DNA of 64,000 bases. It comes from Jacaranda mimosifolia. Taxonomy: Eukaryota; Streptophyta; Magnoliopsida; Lamiales; Bignoniaceae. The translations under genes were made by a program, and so were the position numbers. How positions within the stretch are numbered: position 1 is the stretch's first letter; every line of letters begins with the position of its first letter. Location: assembly GCA_018894105.1 (NCBI GenBank), contig CM032125.1:33837032-33901031 (forward strand). Direction: 5' to 3'. A model generated the notes under the pieces. It did not search any database, had not been told where the DNA came from, and was given only the letters and a program-made list of their open reading frames with translations. Of the stretch, positions 36,050 to 48,435 are shown piece by piece.

Positions 36050-37500
36050 AAGAGAAGATGGGGAAGCTGCTGGAGTATCTACTAGTGTATTGGTTCTTAC
36101 AAGCACAGCAAACTAATTGGTGAGGCCGTTCTTGTTTCTGAACCCACTGCACAAGTTTCTGTAGCTCCTGTTGTTGAAGATATGAAAGAACCAATCAGCA
36201 ACCATTGTGTTGTCCTTCATAGCGCCACCCCCCCCCCCCCCCTTTCTCCTGCTTCTTTTCTCCATTCAGAACCTCCCTCTGCCACTCAGTGACCTGCTGG
36301 TTTACTTTCCCTCGCATCCCTTTCTGTTCATGCATACTCTGCTGGTGGGACTGCACCCATTTGCACTATCGGCCCATATGCACATGAGACTCAATTAGTT
36401 TCACCGCCAGTGTTTTCTACCTTCACCACTGAACCATCAACTGCTTGTTTTACTCCACCTCCGGAATCTTTCCAAATGACAGCACCTTCTTCACCAGAAG
36501 TGCCCTTTGCTCAGCTTTTGTCTTCATCACTAACTCGGAATCGGAGAAACAGTGGGACGAATCTGAAATACTCTCTGTCGCAGTATGAATTCCAACCTTA
36601 CCAATACCCGGGAAGCCCTCGTGGTCACATCAGGTCACAAGAAGTGCCCTGATAAACGCGCATTTATTGAATCTCGCGTGGGGGAAGCTCCCAAGTTTAT
36701 TGGCTATGAACACTTCTCTAATTATAAATCGGGTCAAGATTTGGTTCTGGATCATTGACACCAAACGGATGGGGATCAAGGCTAGGTTCTGGAACTTTGA
36801 CCCAAATGGTGGGCTTTCAAGGCTAGGTTCTGGATTCTTGACACCTAATGGTGGAGAACCCCCTTCTCGAGACAGTAACCCCCTGGAGAACCAAATATCT
36901 GAAGTGACATGACTTGCCAACTGGGATCAGGAATTGCAAAACGAGGATGGTGTAATTGATCATAGAGTTTCATTTGAATTGATTGGTTAAGATATTCCAA
37001 TTGTATCGTGAAGGAGACAGTCCCTTCGCTTCAAATCACATCAGGAGATCCACCAGAGGCAATAACAAAAGCCACCAAGCAGAAGGATTCAAGGACCGAG
37101 AATGCAGATAGTTGTAGAGAACATAGAAATGGTGAAAGTGAGAATGCCATTCCTGGGAGGGTTTTAGATGCGAAGGAATTGGAACGTTACCAGAAGCATC
37201 ATACCATTTCACTGGATTCAAAAAAAGATTTCAATTTCAACAATGCAAAGGGAGAAGTATCAGACAAATCCACCATTTATTGTGGGTGGAGGACTAATGA
37301 CAAAGCTGTCCGAAAGGAACTAAGAGGTCGTCAGAACAACTGGACATTCTTTCCAATGCTGCAATCAGGAGTAAGCCAATCCCACAAGTGTCCAAAACTT
37401 TGGATAAATGGTTCGAAACTAAAACTTGAGCCACTTAGTGTCAGAGACGCAATTTTGGTGATAGAGAATTTACGAACTTGTTGGTTGGCCATGTGTAAAT
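36050..37500 (+). pseudogene. At5g52430-like hydroxyproline-rich protein gene, copy A, broken
   Basis: An AG acceptor at 36048-36049 precedes RRWGSCWS, then KHSKLIGEAVLVSEP, MLSFIAPP, IGPYAHETQLVSPPVFSTF, FTTEPSTACFTPPPESFQ, SSPEVPFAQLLSSSL and YEFQPYQYPGSP. Further on come RLGSGFLTPNGG, RDSNPLENQISEVT, DHRVSFEL and NNWTFFPMLQSGVS. This order is that of the plant family annotated as hydroxyproline-rich glycoprotein-like At5g52430/At4g25620, of unknown biochemical role. Breaks include a TAG just after CWSIY, a 15-C homopolymer at 36228-36242 replacing the PPSSPAS-type segment, and several frameshifts and stops after 36600. The first exon was not found. The 3' part is duplicated at 54757. Confidence 0.85.
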
Positions 37501-38790
37501 GAATTCCAAAGCCCTACCTCATGGATTTTGCTTGTAATTTACATCTCCTCAGATACACTTAAGATTGAAGTGTTTGTCTGAAAATATTTGCTTCAACTTT
37601 AAATATTATTCATTCCAAAGCCAGTCGAATCGAAACTTTCTATGTTTTCTTGGTTTCTTTGAATTCGTATTGATTTCATAAAATTTTGATATAAGAAATT
37701 GTCTGGACATTCATTGGATGAAATTAGGCATGATAAAAAAAATTTCAATTTTGGGGCCCTCGAATTTGAGAAATTTTTCTCTGTGGAAACGGGGATGGGG
37801 ATTAAAATCCCCCCGAAGCTAAATCAGGGATGGGTACGGAAATGGGGATCATACTCCCCGCTTCGCGGAGTCCCCGATCCTATCATGTTAATTAAAATAT
37901 CCTTAATGTATATATATTATATATTTCATATATACTATTACATTATATATATTTCATATATACTATTTTATATATACATACACTATTTTTTTATATTTTT
38001 TTAGTAATTTTATATGATTTATCAATTATAAAATATAAATTAATAAAATATATTAATAGTGATTTAGTTAATTTTTTATTTTTTAATCATTTTATGCACA
38101 CAAAAAAATTACTAATTATATTGAGAATTTCTGCGGAAATTCGCTAAGTGGGGATAGGGGGGTAAATTTTCCCCACGACGGGAATGGAGGACGGAGACGG
38201 GAATGGAGGTGTTGGTTCCCCCCCCCCCCCCCCCGGCGCAGGTGCCCTAGATGAAATTCAAACAAGGTCCCTGTGCTACTAAACACCACCACGCCAACCC
38301 CCGAATATTTTATTTTAAAGACCGTATGGTAAAAATCTTTGATTTTCACCCACTTTTTTTCCACCCAATGCAGGCACCCACCCCTCCCTTTTCCCTGTTA
38401 GTACAGAAGTTTTCTGGTTGCATATGATGCAACGATGCCTGCGGAATAGCAACTGAGGAAGCTATCTTTTGGGAGAATAATTAAATGGATACACAGAAAC
38501 AGACTAACTCTGAAAAAAATGCTGCTGTCAGCTTACCTGATTCTGCCCTCCTATGAAGAAGATAAGGTAGGCACCAGGCAGGGATTGGGGGGAATGCAGC
38601 ATAATCTGCTCATGAAATTGATATCTGAAACAGTTCTTTTAGCAAGCAAATAAAAGCCAATAGTAAATTGTGGGTGGGCTGTGGGAGCAAATGTTCAAGA
38701 ATTGGGATTGGTCCACTCTCATGGTCTGATTGGGGGATCCCACTGTCCTGTTGCAATCAATGCAGTTTGGCCAATCTGTTATTTTTGGAT
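36808..38790. repeat. Segmental duplication 2, copy A
   Basis: Collinear with 54757-56480, from GGTGGGCTTTCAAGG to CCAATCTGTTATTTT. Copy A carries a hAT-like insertion (37725-38249) absent from copy B. It lacks about 250 bp that copy B has at about 55480-55730. Confidence 0.9.
37725..38249. mobile_element. hAT-type MITE with GGGGATGGGGA-rich arms
   Basis: Perfect 8-bp duplication GATGAAAT (37717-37724 and 38250-38257). Tips TAGGCATGAT and (reverse complement of the right end) TAGGGCACCT. The subterminal arms are G/C-rich (GGGGATGGGGAT, GGGGATAGGGG, and a 17-C run at 38218-38234) and the middle is TATA-rich. Copy B shows the empty site near 55970, where GATGAAATT continues directly into CAGACAAGGTCC. 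Confidence 0.85.
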
Positions 38791-39856
38791 ATATATATAT
38801 ATATGTATATGTATAACTTAAAAGGAAAAAAGTTAGCAAGTTTTAGCCAATAACTTTCACTTTATTATTTTTATCATTTTAGTTATTTTTTTTTTTTTGC
38901 CCCTTTAATGTTAACCATATAATGTGATTTGCAAGTTTAGTACCAATCTTAAGCTCTATATTACCTTAATAAGTACATAAAGAAAAAAATATAACTTTTT
39001 AATTCCAAAATATAATGTGATTTACAAATTTGACATCAAACTTTCCGAAATGGTTAATTCTAGCCTCATGTAATACCTAACCTTTGCATTTTTTGTTAAA
39101 TATTTGATGGATAAGAGGATGTGACCATTAACTCTTATTTGGATGTTATGCAAATTTGGTATCAGAATTTTAGTAATATCGAATTTTAATCACATCTATA
39201 ATGATACAATAACGCGTTTTGAATATCATGCAATTTTAGAGTTTGGCCAATATTTTATTTTGGGATGTGTTGATGATGACAAGATGTATTTGTTGTTGAT
39301 ATAGAGATTCAATTATTTCGAGTTATTGTTTCACCGGTGTGTATTTGATAGGAAGGACTTTTGTCTTTCACTCAAGTATTTTTATATTATATTTTTAGCT
39401 CAAGCATTTACTATGAGATTCAACAAAATGAATTCTTTAAGCAAACTCATTTTTGAATGTAAAGATTTACTTTCACTCGAGTAATTTTTGAAGAGGTTTT
39501 CAAATTTAAATTCGAACCTGATCATGAATGCATATGGATATTATATAATTTAAAGGAGAGAAAGAAATAGCATTTTTAGCCCTCAACTTTCACTTTATTA
39601 ATTTTATTTGCCCCTTTTATGTAAACAGGAATTGCATGTTAAACCAGGAATTTGCATATTGGCATACAACTCATCAGATCAAGGCTTTTGGACCTCAGTA
39701 ATTGAATAAGTGTCATTCCTTTTTGGCCTCACAATTGTTACATTGTCTGACCAAATCAGCTGGACATTTTTTTAATCTGGGACTCCATTTAAATTTATTA
39801 TTATTATTTCTAATTAAGAAAAAAACTAATAAATAAAATTGTTACTATTTAAAGAC
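38791..39856. other. Gene-free spacer
   Basis: No gene or defined element is seen. TA-rich tract at 38790-38812, and sequence of moderate complexity after 39000 with no coding signal. Confidence 0.4.
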
Positions 39857-40311
39857 TAAAGGTGTAAAATGAGTCGAGTCAACTCATAAGCCTCATGAGT
39901 AGGCTCAATTATAGCTCGACTCAAGTTTGAACTTTTTGAGCTCGAGCTTTTCTTTAATTGTTCAAAAGTTCATGAGCCAGCTTATGAATATTTTTTTATT
40001 TTTAAATATTTATATTAATTAAATAATTAATATATATTATAATTTATTTTTTCTAATTTTAAATATTTATTATGTATAATCAAATAATTATAATTATTAA
40101 TAATTTAATATATTTTTTATTAATAATTATAATTTAAATTATTTTATTAATTATTATTAAATAATTATGATATATTAATGATTTAATATTTTTATTTGAT
40201 TTAAAATTTTCTGATAAGTCGAGCTCGAGCCCTTCAAAAATAGGCTCATCGAGCTCAAGTTCGAGCATATAATTTTTGTTTAGTTTGAACTCGACTCATT
40301 TACACCCTTAT
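39857..40311. mobile_element. hAT-type MITE, GAGCTCGA family
   Basis: Ends TAAAGGTGTAAA and TTTACACCCTTA pair as inverted repeats extending into ATGAGTCGAG/CTCGACTCAT. The body repeats the organisation of the 2827-3259 element, including the CTCATGAG block. The flanks do not show a convincing 8-bp duplication. Confidence 0.7.
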
Positions 40312-41590
40312 CATAAATAATAAATTAATTAATGATGTAGACTAATCAACTTTGTCATTGTGCTTAATTTAAGTGATCTCTTTCAACCTAAGTATAAACA
40401 TATTGATAAAAATAATATTTCAACAATATTGAATTTTTCATAAACTATTATAATGAGTTAATTAAAGTTTAAATATTTCGATTTGCATTATTGCAAATGG
40501 GATACTATTATTAAAATGCGTAGATGACAAAATTAACTTGATTGCAAAACCGACAATAATGATAGTCTTAATTAATGGTTTTATTGATTGATAATTATAA
40601 ATTTTGATGTGACGACAGTGTATAATTATTTTATTTTAAGAAAGCAACTTATTGTATTTATAAATATCACGTGAAAACTTCCATGAAAAAGGTTGTACTA
40701 TTAAGTTTGATAATTATAAATAATTGCATTGTTAGATGGATTTGAAATCCACAACAATTATTGAATAATAGCTCGAAATAAGTATTGAAAGTTTTGAAAT
40801 TTAATGTAGAAATGGGAAATGAATATTTGTCCAAGTTGATGATTTGAGATTATTTTTAAATTTATTGTATAGTAAAAAAAAAATTCATAATCATTCAGTT
40901 ATGATCAATTTAACATGAGCTGAATATGAAACTATTCATTTTTACACTCCCCATCAGAGACAATAAATTAATCAATGTTGTACTAATTAACTCTGTCATT
41001 GTGCTTAATTTAAGTGTTCTCTTTCAAACTAAGTGTAAATATATTGATAAAAAAAAATATTTTAGTAATATTGAATTTTTCATAGACTATATAACGATGA
41101 GTTAGTTAAAGTTTAAATATTTCGGTTTGTGATTATTTCAAATGGAATACTATCACTAAAATGCGTAGATGACAAAATTAACTTGATCGCAAAACCGACA
41201 ATAATGATAATCTAATTAATGGTTTCACTGATTGATGATTATAAATTTTGATGTGACGGTAATGTATAATTATTTTATTTTAAGAAAGCAACTTATTGTA
41301 TTTAAAAATATCACGTGATAACTTCCATGAAAAAGATTGTACTATTAAGTTTGATAATTATAAATAATTGCATTCCTAGATGCATCTGAAATCCACAACA
41401 ATTATTGAATAATAGCTCTAAATAAGTATAGAAAGTTTTGAAATTTAATGTAGAAATGGGATCGAAATGAATATTTGTCCAAGTCGATGAGTTGAGATTA
41501 TTTTTAAGTTTATTGTATAGTTAAAAAAAAAGTTCATAATCATTCAATTATGATCAATCTAAACAAGAGCTGGGTATGAAACTATTCAAT
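40311..41590. repeat. Direct tandem duplication, about 640-bp period
   Basis: The two units are about 40311-40951 and 40952-41590. Shared landmarks are TCATTGTGCTTAATTTAAGTG (about 40355 and 40995), GCGTAGATGACAAAATTAAC (about 40519 and 41163) and TATGAAACTATTCA at the end of both. Units are non-coding and around 90 percent identical by eye. Unit 1 directly follows the hAT MITE and unit 2 does not contain the MITE. Confidence 0.85.
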
Positions 41591-42408
41591 TTGAAATTTT
41601 AAAAATATTTAGTTTCGTACCAAGTAATTCAATATTAAAAAAAATATAATTTGATTACTCCCAATAAGAATAGGGACCAAACAAGAAAATTAAAAATCAA
41701 AAATAAAAATAAAAACTAAAAAAATCCACATACTAAATAATCAACAAGCATTGAGCAATCAATGATAAAAAATTTAAATTATGTAATAACTATTTTAATC
41801 ATTTTTAATAAAATTAAATTCTCTAAGTGCTTCGAGTAATATGCGAAATCTATAAGTAAATAAAATTTAAGACGATATTTCTTATACGATATGCTACTAA
41901 TATAAATGATATAGGTTTAATATAATATATATATACATATAATTATTAATAACTCCTAGTTAAACATATCAATTATTAATTTATTAAGTGAATCTTTAAG
42001 TAATTGAATTAATACTCGAGAGTTAATTGAATTGCATAATATATAAATGCAATATCATATGTTAACTTAAATTAAAATTAAAATCATATATTTTATAAAC
42101 TTATTGTCATGAGTTTTTATTATTAAAATAATTATGAGTGATTTAGGTTTAATATGAAATATAAATATTAGTTAAGTAAAGTTTGATTAAGTTATTGATG
42201 TATATGTATATATTTAATTGTTTTTTATTTGAATTTAATTAATCAAAACATATATAATTCTATTAATTTATGATTTTGTTTTTTAGATATAGTGGATTTT
42301 TAGTTCGATTTGAAGATCCCACATCCTACGTTGAGTTTTAATTTAAACTAGCCAATATGTATATGACTTAATCATGCAAACTACTAAATAATTTATTAGA
42401 AATATGAT
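41591..42408. other. AT-rich spacer
   Basis: There is no gene or defined repeat. AT content is very high throughout. Confidence 0.4.
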
Positions 42409-43947
42409 TTGTAATCGATTTATTTGTTAAAAAGAATAGATTTGATATATTTTTTATATACTCTTAAGTATTAAATTGAATTTGAATAAAATTTCGAATC
42501 AATTTATATTAATTGATGGTCTTCATTATATTATTGTTAGTAGATGTCACTATTTTCTGTTTTGAATCTTTCAAATTATTTCAACAGAAGATCCAAACCC
42601 ATCTTTTTAAGATCCTTAAAAATAATTTAACCAATTTATTATTTTAAATTTGACCATTTGGTGCATTATGACTCATTAGATAGTAATTCCCTACTTCATA
42701 TTTTAATTGAAATTCTTACAAATAACTCCCTGTGTTAAAAAAAGGGCAAATTACCTCATTGTGAAAAAAAAAAATAGACAAAGAACACCCTCATCTTTTA
42801 AAAAATCATGCAACGAATTTTCCTAAAAGCTTGGTTGTAGAACATGCACCCTTGCATGCTTCTGATGTTAAATTTTTCTATATAAAAAGATAATTATACC
42901 TTTATTCATCAGCTATTGGATTTTCTTTTAAAAAATCAATGGTCTATATTAAATTATATAATTTTTTTAAAAAATATATACATTAAATATATAATATACA
43001 ATATAATATATTATCATATATATAATATGTATAATATATATATGCATATATATGTATATATTATATACAAGTATATATATGTGTGTGTGTATATATTATA
43101 TATCACCACCCTACCCCACCTGCCATTGGCATCCCCCATTAGCAACCACCACCGATAGCCGCCCGCAGAGGTGGCCTCCATGGTCGCATTTGCAGTGGCC
43201 ATGGAGGTTTGGCCGCTCGGCGCCAATGAGCAGCGGCCATGGCCGTTGGCAGGTAAGATGGGGTGGGGTGGGGTGGGATGGGGGTGGGGGTAAAAATATG
43301 AGAATTTGTAATCAATTTATTTGTTGTAAAGAATAGATTTGATATATTTTTATATACTCTTAAGTATTATATTGAATTTGAAACTTTGGATCAATTTATA
43401 TTAAGTGATGGTCTTCGTTATATTATTGTTAGTAAATATCACTATTTTTCATTTTGAATCTTTCAAATTATTTCAACGGAAGATCCATACTCATATTTTT
43501 AAGATCCTTAAAAATAATTTAATCAATTCATTATTGCGAATTTGACCATTTGGTGCAGTATTACTCATTAGATAGTACTTCCCTGCTGCATATTTTAATT
43601 GAAATTTTTACAAATAACCCCTCTGTGTTAATAAAATGGGCAAATTACCTCTTTGTGAAAAAAAAAAGGACAAAGAACACCTTCATCTTTTAAAAAATCA
43701 TCCAACGAACCCCCCTGAGAGCGTGGGTGTAAGACAAGCGTCCTTGCATGCTTCTGGCCTTAAATTTTTCTATATAAAAAGATAATTATACCTTTATTTA
43801 TCAACCGTTAGATCTTTTTTTAAAAAAATCAATATTCTATATTAAATCATATTATTTTTTAATATATATAGTATTATATAAAATATAATATATTATTGTA
43901 TATATAATGTGTATATATATTATATATGTGTATATATTATATACAAG

Positions 43948-43986
<39 letters not shown>

Positions 43987-44150
43987 ATTATATATCTCCA
44001 CCCTACCCCACCCCACTTGCTGCTGGCACCCACCCTCAGAGGTGGCCTCCATGGCCGCATCAGAGGCTGTGGAGGCCTAGCTGCTCGGCCCTGCGAGCAG
44101 CGGCCATGGCTGTTGGCAAGTAAGAAGGGATGGGTGGGGTGATATAATAT
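42409..44150. repeat. Direct tandem duplication, about 900-bp period, with GC-rich cores
   Basis: Unit 1 is about 42409-43305 and unit 2 about 43306-44150. Both run from TTTGTAATC(G/A)ATTTATTTGTT through GATGGTCTTC, CAAATTACCTC, a TATA/TG-rich tract and a GC-rich core (43100-43290 and 43997-44140). The cores contain AGAGGTGGCCTCCATGG and GCAGCGGCCATGGC, framed by CCTACCCCACC and GGTGGGG. The duplicated unit spans flanking DNA plus the left part of a TIR element, so it arose after that element inserted. Confidence 0.85.
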
Positions 44151-44570
44151 AAAATGCTTATTTATAAATATATATATATATTTATGTATTTATATGTTTA
44201 TGTTTATTATATTATATATTTTATGTTTATTGTATAATATATATAAATAGAAAAAGAATAAATTAGAAAGATAAAATAAAAAAAAAAGAAAGAAAAGAGA
44301 AATGATAAATAACAAGAAAAAAAAGAATGAAAGAAAAAATAATAATAAAAGGTTATTTAAATTGAATTGAAAATATATTAAATGATTAAGGGTAAATTAG
44401 TCATTTCATATTAAAGTTATGTTCAATGGACAGCAAATGAGAAGCAGGAGATAGTGTGCGTAGTTTTTTAAAACATAGGAGATATATTGAATATTTATTT
44501 TTAATAGGGGATAAATTTTTTATTTTTTAAACCTTAGGGGGTAAATTGCTATTAACTCTATTTTAATTTG
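42710..44570. mobile_element. Non-autonomous TIR element, related to 4958-6855
   Basis: The left end carries AGGGCAAATTACCTC and the right end AGGGGGTAAATTGCTATTAAC, in inverted arrangement around AT-rich DNA and GC-rich cores. The right part (44390-44545: GTTTTTTAAAACATAGGAG) matches the reverse complement of the left part of the 4958 element. The left part is duplicated in tandem. No transposase. Tips are approximate. Confidence 0.5.
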
Positions 44571-45361
44571 TTTGACATTATGCTAGAAGTTTGTGTAGTT
44601 TTTCATGTTGAATATTATTGAATTTAACTCCACTTATTTCATTGAAGAATTTGATCTTAGTTCAAGATTGAATCGAATACAAATTTTTATGGAATTCGAA
44701 CCATTCGTGATCATTTACACCCTTAGATACAGTCTGCCCAAAAGTTACTTCAATAAAAGGAGGACATAAGAAGTTAAAATTTCATAAAGGAAAAAGAAAA
44801 AAAGAAAGAAATTTTGAGGTGAGCACCGCTGCTGTGTGATATTTTTTCATATTAAATAGATGAAAGAGAAGGAATCCAAAAAGTAAGTGCTCGTTTGGTT
44901 TTGTTTCGAAGTCCCTTTCTATTTTTTTTAAAAGTAAAAATAAAAAGTTATTAATTTTTTTTATTTTCACATATATTTTTATTTTCAGTACATTTTTTCA
45001 AACACACTATTATATTTACTTTTCATTTTCACTTTTTATCTTTTTTTTACTTACATTTACATGACTTCTAATATAAAAATACTATATTTTTTAAATACAA
45101 CTTATTTTCAACCCTATATAATAATTACATTTTAAACAAAATCTCAAAATAATATTTCATTTTAAAAAATATATTTATAACTTTTTACTATTTCTTTTCA
45201 CCAAAAAATAAAAATACCTCCAGAAAATAAACCCAAATAGCTATAAGTCTATAACTAGTTCCACCTCGAATTCCTCTTTGATGAGTACTGTTTATTGGTC
45301 AACTCTCATGCAACGGTAGGTAGCCAAAACATGCAATATCCATTTCTTACAGCATATAGCA
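44571..45361. other. Gene-free spacer
   Basis: No coding region is supported. Low-complexity AT sequence with AAAG- and TTTC-rich stretches, and no ends of known elements found. Confidence 0.4.
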
Positions 45362-45848
45362 TAAGAGTGTAAGATGAGTTGAGTCGACTCACGACACATC
45401 TCGAATTAAGTTTTAATATAAATCAAATTCGAGCTCTACTTTAATTGTTTGAAAGCTTATGAGTCAATTCATGAGCTATTCTTAAATATTATTTTATATA
45501 TATTATTTAAATAATTAATATATGCTAATAATTTAATATTTTATTAAAAATTATAATATATTATACTTTAAATAATTATAATAATTATTAAAATATATAT
45601 TATAATTTAATATATGTTTTATTAATAATTATAATTTAAAATATTTTATTAATTTAGTGTTTTGTTAATTATTATTAAATAATAATATATATTAAAATTT
45701 TAATATTTATTTGTTTTAGGATTTTTTGGTGAGGTTAGCTCGAGCTCAACTAGCATCAAGGCTTGAACCTTTAAAAGCAAGCTTATTAAAGTCTCAAATT
45801 TGTAATTTTTGTCGAATTTGATTCAAATTCGACTTATTTACTCTCCTA
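45362..45848. mobile_element. Older hAT-type MITE, GAGCTCGA family
   Basis: Ends TAAGAGTGTAAG and TTTACTCTCCTA are an imperfect inverted pair. Flanks ATATAGCA and ATATAATC share five of eight bases. The body keeps TTGAGTCGACTCA and GAGCTCGAGCTC-like words but is more diverged than the copies at 2827 and 39857. Confidence 0.55.
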
Positions 45849-45854
45849 ATATAA

Positions 45855-46118
45855 TCTAATATATATATATATATATAGAGTAAAATAATGTTCAAATATA
45901 TTATAAGTATATTTCTTATGAGGCAATGATGTGGATAAGTTAGTTTTGCTCTTTTTTGCCATTCAACATATTTTCATATATAAATTGCTATCAAGGTGAG
46001 TTATTTTGCAATTAATGCAAATATATTATGTTAATTGATTTTTTGGGAACTCCATATCCAATTTTGGTAAGCACTCAATATATCTATGTATGTGATTTTT
46101 CATATTAATTTTTTATAG

Positions 46119-46163
<45 letters not shown>

Positions 46164-47595
46164 AATGCTATATTAATAATTTTTTTGTAACTCTATATCT
46201 AACTTTAGTAAGTACTCTCTCCGTATAATCTAAATATAAATATATATCTGATACGGGATGGCCCCAAAGGCCCAAAATCAGAAAGGCTCAAGCCTGTTGG
46301 GACACGTCGACTTTGGTCGATCGGCTCTCTCTTGGCCTAGAGAATGACCCCGTGTTCATGTCCAGCACTCAGACAGCGGCTCATCTCACATGGAGCATGT
46401 CGACAAGGATCGACCAGTCATCCCAGACCCTGAGGTCGTCTCAGGGACCTCAAATCCGCTCGACCATAATCGACTTGGATCAGGTCGAGCCATTGGTCCA
46501 GTTCTGCACAATTCTCTGCCATCGCATTAAATGTATTGACTGGCAGCACACCACCGCATTAATGGTGCACGCCATCCCCTCATCGTCTGACACAACAGGC
46601 GCCGCACAGTGTACTGTGACATTTTGTAGAGTAAAAGGACGTCTAGTTGGCAAAATTCAAATAGGGGAATTGACTAATTGCCCCCGAAAAGAGGCTGAAA
46701 AACCTAGAGGGAGCCAAGGGCTTCTTGGGCATTTTCTTTAAGGGTGAAGAATATAAAAACCTTCAAACGGGCCTCTTACAAGTATGCACATATATACTCA
46801 CAAAACCACCCTACTCCGCTACTCGATATCTTAGGTTTGAATTTCATACTAACTTGAGCATCGGAGGGTCTTAGCCGAGGACCACTCGACTAGCCTAATG
46901 TTTGCCTTGATTGCAAGATTTCTTTACCTTTGCTATTGGGAAAAACTACCATTGGATCAAGCTTCACCCTAACTAGAGGTGGAATCCGAATACTACATTT
47001 TGAACCCTCATCAATATCATTTTTCATATTAATTTTATAATACCCCCCCCTCCCCAAGAAAATCAAGAGGCTATATTTTGTTTGGAAAATTAGCCTTAAT
47101 ATGATAGTCCCTAAATTCTATTCTATTCCATATTTAAATATTTTAATTAAGTTAAATTCCTTAATCTAAGCTCAAAATTCCTACAAGCAATTTATTCTAA
47201 AAATAATTGAAACATACAATTCATTAATACTTAAAAATTCAAAAACGTTTGTCTTCTTCTTCTTCTTCTTCCCCCTTTCATCTCTATAGGATCATTTATT
47301 TGGTGCATTCAATTCTATTTTTATTGAATATATATGCGTCTTCTAATTTTCATATGGTATACTTTTATGTATATGGACCAAGTTAATTTACAAAAGAAAT
47401 TGACATGAAATATAGTTATATTTCCCTTATTCCTACTGTTATATTGCACAATAAAAAATTTCTATAAATTTTTTATTAAATTAGATATTCTTTTTGGTTT
47501 AATATCTGTAATATTTAAACTACAATTTTATTAAATATAATAAATGTTTAAATTTAAAATTATTACTCAATGCAATGCACGGGATAGAAGCTAGT
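45855..47595 (+). mobile_element. Helitron-like element with a nested solo LTR
   Basis: It starts TCTAATATATATAT and shortly after reads AGTAAAATAATGTTCAA. It ends AATGCACGGGATAGAAGCTAGT at 47595, the CTRRT-type end preceded by a short stem as in plant Helitrons. Removing the solo LTR and its duplication leaves about 970 bp of non-coding sequence. The next element begins at the following base. Confidence 0.55.
46249..47013 (+). mobile_element. Solo LTR, 765 bp
   Basis: It starts TGATACGGGATGG and ends AACCCTCATCA. It is flanked by a perfect ATATC duplication (46244-46248 and 47014-47018). The order of blocks matches the solo LTR at 27202: a GTCGA-rich U3, CATTAAATGTATTGAC, CTGACACAACAGG, a TATAAAAACC promoter-like word at about 46751 and CTCCGCTACTCGATAT. 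The open frame at 46313-46741 lies wholly inside the U3 and is not a gene. Confidence 0.88.
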
Positions 47596-47893
47596 ATATA
47601 TATATAAAGCAAAATGTTATTCAACCCTATTTTAAGAACGTTTGTTATGTCACAATGGTGTGGATAAGTTATTTTTATCCTTTTTTGCCATCTCAACATC
47701 TTCGATATATGATTTACTATAAAAATGAGTTATTTTATTATTAATATAAAATACTATATTAACTAATATTTTTTGTAATTCCATATCTAATGATGATAAG
47801 TACTCCATATCTATAAATTTGATCTTCCATATTAAGTTTTATTTTATTTCTCCCTATACATATTAGTTTATATATGGAATTATTAATATAAAT

Positions 47894-47935
<42 letters not shown>

Positions 47936-48401
47936 AGTTTATGTGTGAACTGTCGGTTTGATGTATGGAGCTTTAATTTTTTAGTGCGCCCCCCCCCCCC
48001 CAAACAATATAAAAAATAAAATTGTTTTGTTCATATATTTTAATCATTAAAATTTAGAACTTTCTTTATAAAAAAATATTTTTATTTGATTTCTTCAAAA
48101 GCACTTTTATTACTTTTTATATGTTTAATATTTACACTTTTATGCATCCAATTTTAATTTACATATCAACTAGCTATGTTTATATTATTGGTTCAAATTA
48201 GATTATAAGCCACATTATTAAGATAAGATATTTATTTCAAATAAAATAAAATGATGGCTAATTTATTTTAAATTAATAATTTTGAGACTACATATGCTAA
48301 GGAATTTGAAAATCTTACCAAATATAGTACAACCGTTATTGCCTTTAATTATTAAGAATAACTGTTACGTATGTTTTGTTAACTTTTGTGATTGACAAAA
48401 A

Positions 48402-48435
<34 letters not shown>

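Noticed and set aside
36667..36912. Independent 81-residue protein
   Set aside because: It is a frame-shifted piece of the hydroxyproline-rich pseudogene.
46313..46741. 142-residue open frame
   Set aside because: It lies entirely in the U3 part of a solo LTR with target duplication, so it is not a gene.
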